Shown: positions 11,102 through 23,100 of the stretch, one piece after another
How the letters are laid out: each line of letters opens with the position of its first letter
Numbering within the stretch: the first letter of the stretch is position 1
Source of the DNA: Chrysaora quinquecirrha
Lineage: Eukaryota; Cnidaria; Scyphozoa; Semaeostomeae; Pelagiidae
Assembly: GCA_014526335.1 (NCBI GenBank)
Contig: JACTAT010000002.1
Location: forward strand, 3,991,832-4,055,831
Length of the DNA stretch: 64,000 bases
Direction of reading: 5' to 3'
Notes under the pieces: generated by a model
Seen by the model: the letters and a program-made list of their open reading frames with translations, nothing else
What the model was told of the DNA's origin: nothing
Databases searched by the model: none
Translations under genes and position numbers: made by a program

Positions 11102-11173
11102 TATATCTTACCCACGAAGAGAGAGTTCAACAAAATCAGATTCATAGATTTACGAAGAGACTTCTGCAAATAT
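11019..11173. promoter_or_regulatory. Probable bidirectional promoter and MRL first exon
   Basis: If the small minus-strand protein starts at its second ATG, about 150 bp separate the two divergent starts. Exon 1 of the MRL gene must lie here, because it ends at 11173 with the first two bases of the start codon. An in-frame TAG eight codons before the AT|G (just upstream of ATT TAC GAA) shows the reading frame does not extend further 5'. No TATA box is evident. Confidence 0.4.
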
Positions 11174-14100
11174 GTAAGTATATGATAAATTATTTGCATT
11201 TATAAGGTTGGTGTATCGGAATTTGGCCTAACCTCCATGGCTGGGCTGGGACGAGTACGAGTTGGATCTGACGACCCTGGCCTACCTAAATCAAATCGAG
11301 TAATCGAAGTTTATGGACGTTTGCGATTTTGAAAAGCTAGGTATCCTTTGATACAGTCTAAAAGCCTAAAGAATTATTCAATTTAAGCACCAATAATATA
11401 TTTTGACTGGAACACAATCAGGATCTTACCCTACTTGGATCCGATGTTGGAATGGGAGTTGGACTGGACCTTTGTAATGTAGTATACTGTAGGTTTATAC
11501 CGTGAATCCTCAAATTGCCCCCTCCCGTTGAATGACCCCTCCCCTCTTATAATCCTCCACTCTAGAGCAAAAAAATTTTGATAAGGAAAAGCTTTCTTTA
11601 GTCAATGAAAAATCATGATTTTATGAATCATGATTTAATTTTCATAGTAATCCCCCATGTTTAGTATTAAAGCCCCTTCTTCTCAAATGAGCCCCCTCCA
11701 ATTCCAAAATAATCAAAAATGAGTCATCCCCTAGGCCTGTTGAGGATTGCCAACAGTATAGACTTGACAATGTCTGAAAATAAATCATGCCTAGAAAGGA
11801 AGTTCCATAACAGTTTTTTAAATAAACTCTAAACTTATCTATCAATGAATCTCTGACAATAATGCTGTCTTTCTAGAATGGAGAACCCTATAATTAAATC
11901 TATTAAAAGGTATGCTTTGGGCTTTGCATTATACATAAAAGATAATTCACTTCAAATAATTTGTTACTAAAATAAGAAAATCATTGCTATAAGATATTCA
12001 GAAAATTTAATGCTAGTTTAGCATCAGGATTGATTCCTTAAGCTGATTTGCACATAAAATAATGGACTATAAATTTCTGGATTATAAATTTATAAATACT
12101 TTTTCATTGTTAAATAAAGCCTATAGAAACCTTTCAGTAAATAGCCAACCAGCGAACAGCATTGGAAATTTAGAAATCAGAAGATATCAAAGTTCTAATG
12201 CAAAAATTGTATAAAGCACATCCAAACTTGGTCTAGATACAAAGTTTCACTATCCTTAGAGCATTCATAGTTCCTGATTCTATAGAAGCTTTGACAGAGA
12301 TAATTGAAGTTGGTGAAACTTTTTTCCCCACTCAGTCTAAGCTCTAATAGGATCATAAACTTGACTGCTTGTAAAATCAATAAAACAAAAGCCAAGATAG
12401 TAAAACTTTGCCCCAAGACAAAATTTTTGGTCCGTAATACAAATTTGGCATAAAACTCACTATCTCAAAATTTGAAAAATTTCCAGGTTTATACAAATTC
12501 TTATGGAGATATGCTATAACTCAGTCTATTAAAGCCAATGGATCCAAATGTATCTGCCATGACATGCTCGATTTCTTTTAATAAACCTATCAGATAAGCA
12601 GAAACACAATATTAAAAATAATCAAAACTTCAAATTTTTACATTGTTAAGAATAAAGCTGCAAAATGAAATTAAATGAAAATATAAAGTTCACTCTAACA
12701 AAATGATTTACCATATTTTCTTATTATTTTAAAATGGCTTGATGTTAAACATTGCTTAAGATGTGATGAAATGGTAAAAGTTAATTCAACAAGGGTAAGA
12801 TTTTGAATTTCAAACACCTTTTAACTTTAATATTGTAGCCTGGTTAACAGAATTTGAAAAATTTCTTGATTGTGTGATTTTTTAAAGGGAATCAACAGAG
12901 ATAAGATCAAACATTTTAGAAATAGCCTTTTGAATTGCTTTGAATTCAAATTACAATTTGTTACAGACAAGATCTTTTACCCCAAAGAAAAGTGTCAGTG
13001 TATTGCTCATTGTCGAATGACAATTATCTATTTTTAGACTGAATAGTCCTCTGACGTGTGCTACTTTCATATCTGTTGATTCCCTTTATTTGAAATTTAG
13101 ATTTCATGCAAACCAAAAGCTTGACAAGGTAGTTTAAAAAGGCAACAAACTTAAAGCTCTTTAGTTTCTTCAGATTTTACTGATGAGGGCTCACCAAGAG
13201 TTACCTTGAGCTTGAAAGCAAAAGGTGAAATATGGAGCATCCTAGATTAGTTCTTGCAATAATGCCCTTCAGACAACCTGACTGCAAGGAAAAAAGTCCT
13301 TTCAAGGACAAATATACCAGAAAATGTAAAATGGCAAGTCTCAAAGAGAGACAAAAAGACTCAAAACAACAAAAGGAGAGGCAAAACCTGTAGGCTGTAG
13401 TAAGCTTGCTTAGAAAGACTTTTACAGGCACTATGCTCTTCCATGTTGTTGTATTTTCACTTTGTTCTGGTATTTGATAGCAGTAATCCCAACCAAAATT
13501 GCATCAGCATCCTGACTTCCTGCACTAGTTGTTATTTTCAAGAAACCCCGTCAAGGAACTAACTCCCTCTTGAAGCTTCCTTCAACTCAAATGGCACTTT
13601 TTATCAATACAGTAATGATTGGAAATCTTATTTTTCAGGTCTGATGTCAATGATTTGGATTTATCTAATAGCCAGAACAATGAAAGTGGTGGAAGCGGAG
13701 ATGAAGATGACTTTACTGATGCAGATGCAGCCATCGACAGAATGTTGGATGAGCTGCAAATGTTCACATTTGTAAGTTTCTTCATCACAAATACAAATAC
13801 TCCATTTACAGCTATATAGTGCCCCAATTACACTTTGTGAGGGCTTAATGATAGAGTATTACCAAAGGGACTAAGTCTGTTGTGCAAAATTGATAAAACC
13901 AAGATTAAGTCTTTACAAAGAGAGCCATGCTCTCCTGAGCTCATCACCCCAGCACTATGCCAGCAGTACTGTACAACTTTGGAATAGCAACCCATGCAAA
14001 GCTTTTCCTCTGGAAAGCAATGGAAAAATTTTTTCTACTTCTGTGATAAGGTTTCTAAGTTATTTTACCAGTTTGATGAAACCTTTTTTGGACTTGGAAG

Positions 14101-17100
14101 TAAATTAATTTTATGAGAGTTCTTCAGTGCCAATAAGTTTTGTAGTTGTCTTAGAAGTCCCAAATCTGATTGGGAAGAAGAAAATTATTTTTAGTTTCAA
14201 AATAGAGGTAATTTATTCGTTTCCACTTAAATCTTGTGCAACAACAGTATGTATTGCATTTCAGATGCAACGGCACAAAAAAGGGGAATTTTGAGGTATT
14301 TTGTTCCATTTTGTTGATCCAGCAAAGATTTGTCATCTAAACTTGCGTCCTTTTTGTCTGATCTGAAATCCGGAATGGAAAACCGTAACACAATGGTTTT
14401 CAAGACCTAAAACCGTCAAACCGTCTCCAAAAAGCTAACATCAATAACGGGGGGGGGGCAATAACCCAACAGCCATCGGCAAAAACTGTAAAACCGTTGT
14501 TGTTCAGGTCGAAAAACGTGAAGCCATCCAACCGTCAGCCTCTGCAACCCCTCTTTATTGGACTACTGCTGTTTTACTCTCTGACTAAGTCTATTCAGAA
14601 GCTGCGTATTTTAATTTATATGGTGTTGTTGTGAGATATGCCGCAAAGTTTCAATTATAAATCGTTTAGAAACTTTAAATTCTGGAATGTTTAAAGAGAA
14701 GCTTAGAAATTTTGCTTTATTCGTACAGCCTTTAAGTTTAAAGCAAGAGGTCGAAGGTTCGAGATCTTTCGTAGTGGTATCGAACCCTCGCATCGACTGC
14801 AATCAATTCTACTATTCGTAATCTTGCCTTCTCACAATGAATTAAATTCTCTTGTTCTAACATTAGCAACTTGATGGCACCACAGAACCAAAGACCGAAA
14901 CAGCAGAAGAAATAAAGGGACCAACAAGCCCAGTCAGTCCTAAAAGCCCGCAGATTCAGACAGTGTCCTCATCCTTGGTATGTAAAATGCCTATTTCTTC
15001 AATTCAAAGTTTACAAATTAAATTTCAATTAATTTTAGTCCATTACCTGTGTTACCTTTTGTTATTCCTGTTCTCTGCTTGAGGCAAGTGTGGTCTTTTA
15101 TTTTTCACAATGCTGTTTTTGCTTTTTATTTAATTCTGTGTTTTCCTTTTCGCTCGCTAATTCTCCGCATTTCTTAATGAACTCAAAAAATAATAGAGCT
15201 TATTTTGATTTGTTCTATATTTAAATGGATTATAAATGTTTTTCTATCATCAAAAGTACCTTAAATACCATACGTTTCTATCTTTATAGACTTTGCCAGC
15301 GTACTCTTTCTGAAAACTGCATCTAAAAATCCAAGTTGAAGTTGACTGAAAAATTTCTCCTTTGTTTGTTAAGAAAACAATGATGTCACATGACATTTGC
15401 ACGTTCATACTGGGCCGTGTGGTTTCACCCTTTCCTGCATTTCCTACAGCAGTCATCAGTGTTCATGACTCCCTACTGCTTATTTCAGAGAGAACACTGG
15501 TGGTTTAGTGTTTTACCCTGTTTGGGAGGTATTTGTCGATAAACAATCGAATATTTTGGTTTGTTTGTCCGTCTGAAATTCGTGAGAATCAATCTTATCA
15601 ATAATATCTTTGTGATGTCGTCATCATGAATAGTACCTGATATGGTTCCATTGTTTTTCATCTCCTTTCTAAAACGCTGTCAAATTCGACTCGAACTCAT
15701 TTTTAGTAAGGCACCCAACACAAAGGACACGTTTTGTTTTTGCAAGTTGCAAAACAGACTTAAATATCTGTTTTGCCTGCATTTTTTTAAGAAAAGATGA
15801 TTGATAATTTAAGTTCTAGTTTGAATAAAATTATGCTGTTTTGGTGGTACCATAAAGATGTCAGAAAATATTGCGTTTATGTATCGTCTTTGCAGGATCA
15901 CTTGAGATTTTCAAGCATCGCTATTGAAGGTTAGTATAAACGGAAATTCCCTATATATTTGCTCTAGGTGTTTACGAGTTATGTTCCAATTTTGTTGTAC
16001 ACGTGCTTTTAAAATATCTATAGTTAGAATCTCGTCAGATGTTTTTGAAATGATTCGAATAAATGTCTCAGGATTTATTGCAATAAATGCTTTACGTATC
16101 CATACCTACAATGCTGCAATGATGCAAGGATGGAAGAATAATGCAGGATAGTTATTACATAAAGATAAATAAAATCACTTAACTAGCAAAAAACCTCAGG
16201 ATATACGTCTAAAGAAAGGTCTTCTTTCTGTGGCTAAGCTAACCTTCTGTAGACAACGATCACACGAATCCAGGAAGGACTAATACTTCCCTTCGTTTGA
16301 AAGAGGAATTTACCGCCAATTTATATACTTTTGAGATCTCTATTTCGGCTGTTATTGAGCTTCAGTAAAAAATTTCCTCCGACGATTTTGGGTGAAAATG
16401 ATTTTGAATTCTCTGCAAGGAACGAAAAGTGAGATTTTTAGAAATTTTAAGCAGAAAGGCCATTATTTTCTGAAAAAACTTCAGGCGTTAAATTTTTCCC
16501 AGATAAAATTTATTTCAGTTTTGTTTTATCATTGTTTGATAGATGCTGAAAAACCTGCGATCATTGAGCGAAAATCCTTTTATTTTCAAAAAAATTTGGA
16601 ACGTTCTTTAAAAATTCCTTTGTTGTGGGAAATTTCGTAAATAACTATTTCACAAAGTGATGTACGCCTTGATCCTTGATAGATGACATCAATTGTTTTT
16701 CCTGGATTATATTAAAACTCCACTTCTTAAAAAACCAACGATATAGCTAACCCCTCCAGTCACCTATATATATTTTGGAATCTTGATATTTTCGAACCTC
16801 AGAAGCACGTATAAATTTTCGACGCAACAAGCGGGCCTAAGTTCACGTGTAAACGTTTTTGAAGTAAGTTTATATTGAAGCCTTTGACTTCTTTTGCTGT
16901 TACATGCTATGCCATTAGATAAGCTACATTGTTGGTGGCCTATTCATGCATAATGTGAGCTTAAGCAAGGTTTAGTAAACCTTGGATCCGTATATATTCA
17001 GCTTAGATACGCCTGTATTCGTCTTATAGAAAACAAATTAAAAATGCATAATATTAATGCCATAAATATTTTCACTTCATAAATATTCATTGTTCTAGAA

Positions 17101-20100
17101 TAGAAGCAGTGGAATAGGTACGATTTTGATGTACTGACTCCGTTTGAGCATTAAGAAGCGGGATAAGGTTAAATGATACATGTATAACTCGATAGTGTGA
17201 ACCGAGAGTTTGGGATTACTTATATCTGATGCGAGTCAGAGAAATGTAGTCCTATAGTCCCTGTGTAATCCAATATTAAAAGATTGAGAGGACCTAATTA
17301 AGAGTAAGAGGGTTGTCCATGACCATTCTTAGACAAATGGAGGTTAGGGGGTGCACCCTACACCCTGGTGGATAGTGGAAATGACTTTAGTTCGAATCAG
17401 CTTCGCGCTCCCTGGTTCGAAAAGAGTCTCGAGTTGTGTAGATCAACTCTACTGCACTTAATGCTTGGGAGAGAAATCTTAGCTGAGATTAGTAGCTTAA
17501 TTTTGGGGCGTCTGTATTTCATTCGACAATTATCCTTTCCCTTTCGCTGTATGCTTATGAAAAGGGGAATAGGAACTTTTGTTTCAAAATACTCTTTTAT
17601 GGCTGTAGTAAATCCTCACCCACTCTCACAATTTGTGGTGTAGCCGGACAGCGGATTGGCAAAAGGGCGTGTTCAAGGAAAATTAGGGCGTAGCTTAAAA
17701 AAACTAACCAAGTTGCACCCTACGAAACTTCAGATTTAGCTTATATACACAACGGCCTGCCATACGATTCGACAGGGTGATATTTTCGTCAGTTTTTCCC
17801 TTTGGCAGAAATTAGCCAGCAAAGCCCGTAGTCGCAAATCCTTCGCTCGAAAACGCACTTAAAACAAGTTTTGAAAAGTATAGGGACGATAAGAAGTTGG
17901 TGAAAAATCATTCCTTTCGAAAAGAAACATGGAGCTTGAGAACTAAGCGGATTTGTCTTTCGAGAAGCGTGTAAGTGCCCGTGGGTGCTGTCAGGAAACA
18001 ATCGGGTGAAGGGCTTCCCTTTCTAACTGACAAACAACACAGAAAAACAATAATTTGTCATCTCTTGCGTCAAAGTTTAAATTAGGATATTGAGCTTGAA
18101 TGCAGCAGCTACGTAAGATGCATGGGCGAATCAAATGCCAGGTGGCAATAAAAATACCACGATAGATGGCTATATTTAATAACTGAATGGTAAGGAATGT
18201 CCAAGATAACGAAGAATGAACATAATATATCATGTTATTAATTGGCCATCATTGCAAATGAAATAGAAGGTTCTGCACGCGTCCATATATCTCAATGGCA
18301 TCTTTCCTTTTTATGAGATTTTTGTCAACATTCGGTAGCCTTGCTTCCCAAGTCCCTAACTTTCGCTCACATTGAATTGAATTGATGTTGTTGTTGTTCG
18401 CTACAGGAACTCTTTTCCTTTTATCATCTGAAAGTGTCATCTCGCTCCAAAAAATTGGCGCACCAATCAGCAGCATTTCGAAAGAAGAATTCTGATTGGT
18501 TGATTTAGCGATTTCAACCCGCAATGAGGCATTTGCCGTTAGAGCGTTCAGCAATTCATTTCAATAGCGATAACTACGACTCGTGTAGTAAGTCTAAACA
18601 TTGGGCTCCAAGTCCAACTGTTGCAGAGACAGCAACAACAACCTTTTACCAGGAATGACCGCCTAGGCCTTTTAAATGTCGTCCAAGTTTCGCTTCATAG
18701 CTCCGACCTCAAATAACAACTCCTTTACAAAAGCAACAACATACGGAGGATCGCGCAAACTAGTTTCAGCGTCCAGCAATTCAACTCAATAGCGATAGCT
18801 TAGCTACCGCTTATGTAACCAGTCTAATGACAACTCAAACCCAACTCCTATTTGCTCAGAACTAAACTTCAAAGATTTATAAATAGGAAATGAAACGAAA
18901 ATACAATTAAAAATAATAGAAGGAAAACGACGAAAGACGAAGTAAAAGTTTTAATAACGTACAAATACTGAGCGATGACGCTAGAGCCTCCATAGTCCGA
19001 GAGTCCGACTGGAGAATCATTGTCAAGTGTTAGGCTTGGCAAAAGACAAGCAAGCCTTTGGCCTATCTGTTGAAGTTGAAGCTGGAGGATGGTCTATCGA
19101 TCTAAAGTACCTGCCAAAGTTTACAGAGGATAACCTAAATGACAAATTAATCAATAACGCAACAACAATGCCAGACAAAATTGCTCCAAAAGCCTATCGT
19201 CACAAAATGGAGGGATATAAGCTTTGGAAAGAAGGATATCTCTCAAGTATAAGAGTAAAGCCAAATGTTGATGTTGGAGGTCCCAAACTTTTTTTGGTAA
19301 AGGCTTGTGTTGCTGCATCTATGAAGAGCACAAAATATACTGTTTATGCACATCTAAACATGGAAAATGCTGATGTTGGTTATGCTAAATGTAGTTGCAA
19401 AGCTGGTCAGGGTGGCTGCTGCAAGCATGTAGCAGCCATTCTTTACACCATTCTGGACTTTTCTAACCTGAGCTTAGCTTATGTCCCAGAAGATGTGACA
19501 TGTACTCAGGTTCTTCAGCAGTGGAGTATTCCCTCAAAAAAAGATGACATCAAGAGATGCAGTTAAATTTAGTGAACTTGAATTTGAGAAAGCTAACTTT
19601 GAAAGTGACAAAAATAAAAAGCGAAAACGTCCCATAGTATCAGGCAACAGGGAAGGTTTCTGTGCTACTCCACCATATGCAAGACAAGTTCAATCAAGTG
19701 AAATTGAATTTTTTGCAGTTCATTTACAGAAAGCAGGGAAGGCTGCACATTTGGTTGAAACCTTAAAAAGGAAACAGCTTCCAGCCTTGTGAACTATTCG
19801 AGACATCCTGTAAAAGTGCAGAAAAATGTTCTCAAGCACAGGAAAGCAAAGTCCCAGACAATGACTTTAATTCCTTATGCATATTCAAGTCTATGTCTGA
19901 AATGATTGATGATGGTCATTTTGATGAAGAAACAAAGCAAAATGTCATGAACTTTGTTGGAGTGACCATCAACCAATGTGCTGTCATTGAAGAAAGCACT
20001 AGGAAGCAAAGTCTCTCCCAAGTATGGCATTGGGAGAGGTCAAAAAGAATAACAGCATCAATGTTTGGCCAAGTTTTGAACAGAAGAAAGAACATCTTCC

Positions 20101-23100
20101 CCAAGTCAGTAATAGAGGCTATTACCAAATCAAGGGATGGCAGAGCTCCAAAAGCGGCATCTCTGCAATGGGGCAATGATTATGAGAAAGTTGCACTGAA
20201 AAAATACGAAGAACAATATTGCATTGACAATGCAGATCTAAAAGTTGCTTGTTGTGGCCTGATAATAAATCCCGCCTGGCCGTGGCTTGGAGCTAGTCCT
20301 GATGGCATCTTGATGCAAAATGGAAATGCCATTGGTGGCGTTGAGATAAAATGCCCATATTCAGTCAGAGAAGTGACTGTTAATGAAGCATGTCATGAGA
20401 AGGGTTTTTTCATGAAGCCAAGCCCAGATGGACCAAAGCTCAAGGAGAACCATAAATACTTTTTTCAATGCCAGGGCATCATGAATATTGTTGGACTAAA
20501 CTTTATGGATTTTGTTGTATTCACTGAGAAAGATCTTTTTGTCCAGAGAATAGAAAGCGACAGGGAGTTGTGGTTGAACACAATGCTTCCCAAACTAACA
20601 AAATTTTACAAAGAATTTATTTTAGCCCACAGAGTTGTTCCAAAATAAGGTTTTTAAATTTTTTTGTAATGCTAATAAACTTTGTTTTACAGTAAAGCTG
20701 AAATTTTTTTTTAATATACAGTTATAGAAAATACAGTTATTGTCTTCTTTTGAAAGTTTAGGGGAAGTTTATTGGACCGCATGGGGCAATTCACTCCTCA
20801 AAAAAATGTATGAGATTTTGATTAGAAACAAAAGGATTTCAAAACAAAGAAACTTTGTAGAAAGCAACAATACTTCTAGCAAGGGGTATGAGATTTCTAC
20901 TGAGTCTATTTCCCCTTGTTTGAGAGAGGGGGCTTATTAAAAACTCTGATGGAGGGGCTAATTGGAGAGTGGATTTAAACTATTAACAAAAAACAGAAGG
21001 AAAAGTTTATTTTGTGAGATTGAAGAGTTAGCCTTTACAATTAACAACACAAAACTCTACCAACAGCCAAGTCTAAGAATTCTCATCAGCTATCAGAGGA
21101 GGTAACAAATTAAAATCCTTCAAAACGAGGCTCACGCAATCTGTGTCTCAATGTGAAGTACTCCTCGTGAAGAAAATTATCTAACAAGACTTAACATGTG
21201 TTTCTTCCTGATATGAATCTACCATGAAGCATGGATCTATTGTAATGTTTCTCGATTTCGTGAATAATTAATCTTAAAACCATTAAAAAGTTGGTCGTAG
21301 AAGCAGCTGTCTGGCATGCTGACCATAGAGGGTGGGACAATTTTATTATCACTTTAATTTGTTCAAGTTTCGATATTTTGAAGTTTTTTCATTTCGAATC
21401 TTAGCCTTTACTTTTCTCCTGATTTAGGAGATAAGTTTCTATGGTTATAAGAGAACAGAGGTTTAGTATCAGTTTTATTAAAAGTAAGAACAAGTCTGTT
21501 TGTGATAAGGATGAAGACGGTTAGCAGATCTAGTCTAGAAGTTCATGTTGTGAGATGTCTCCGACGCTTCTAAATACATTTTATTTCAACCACTAGTCTT
21601 TGATTTGCTTATTTATGCTTATGTGCGACAGATTAAAAAATTGAGAATTAGCGATTTCTACATTTTGAGGACTCCTTTAACCCATTGTAACTACTTAAAA
21701 CTTCTTATCTTCTTTAAATTTGTGCAAATTAGAAAAACCAAGCCATATGGAGTATTATCGTTAGATTTTGACGTTAAATTTGATTTTAAGCACATTAAGG
21801 TCTTAAAATTACAACTGGCCCTTGTGGAAGGTTCTGATCACTATTAAGTCGTTGTGAAGCATGAAATTAAAGATTTATCTCAAAGATAAGGCAGTCTGCT
21901 GCGAAATTGATTGGAGATATTAGACTTGAAACTGAAACATTTTGAACTGATTCTGAACCGTTTTTGCATGAGTGTTCTTTCAAGAACGTTTTTGCTGTTT
22001 AGTTAGCTTGTTATTTCATAACAGTCGTTACATTGGAGCATTTGAAACTGATTTTGAAGCGTTTCTGACGTTTTTCAAAGGCAATAGTGTTCAAAGGCGT
22101 TTCAACGCATGTAATAAGCCTGTTATTTCATATAGATCGCCACGTTGGACCACGTTGAACATATTTTGAAGCGTTTCTGGTGTCTTCCCATAAAAGTCGT
22201 TACACGAGAGCATTTCAAGCTGATGTTGAAGCGTTTATGAAATTTTTCCATGGCATGAGTGGTCTGAAGCGTTTGCTATTTAATCAGCCTGTTATTTAAT
22301 AAAGATCGCCACGTTGGAGCACGTTGAACATATTTTGAAGCGTTTCTGGTGTCTTACACCATCAAGTTGAAAGTCGTTCATGGCATGACTGAAGCGTTTG
22401 AGGATTTAAAGCTGATGTTGAAGCGTTTGTGGTGGGGTTTGGCAACATGAACATACATTCAAAAACTTCTTTGCTGTTCTTCGATAAGCTTATTTCATAA
22501 AAGTCGTCAAATTGGAGCACTTTGATATGATTTTGAAGCTTTTCTGATGGTTCTGATGGGGTTTAATGACATAAACATAAACATGAACTCAAGAACTTCT
22601 GTGTTATCTAATTAGCTTGTTAGTTAATAAAGCTCATCACAACACAATGTTGAATATGTCTTTAAATTACGTTGCACCTCCTCTAAATTACTCTTCAGAT
22701 ACGCCAGATGTCGACCTCGACGCGTTACTTGAAGATCTCTGTAGCATGGAGAAGGATATTGCTGAAAAGACCAGTGTTTCAGACAGTGGAATTTCATCGA
22801 ATTCGTCGCTCACTCTCTCGTCCGTGAACTCAACCTACTCGGACACCAGTAAGTTTTCTTCACAGAGTGTTGGCAGACCAATGTCACCGAAATCACCAGT
22901 ACCTGCTAATGTAAGTTATCCTTTCGTTATTATAGTAGCATTTTAGTTTATATAGACTAGCCCTTGCCCGTAACGAAGCCCGTAATTGCGGGATTTTCAA
23001 GAAATATTCTCCACGTTCCTTAACAGATTAATTAGTTGAAATAAGAGGATGGGAAAAGCCCCCTTTTTAGAGGATTGTGAGGAGGAAGGACAAAAGGCCC

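Noticed and set aside
14600..14810. Second possible SINE with a B-box-like GGGTTCGATACC on the minus strand
   Set aside because: No convincing A box at the right distance and no defined ends.
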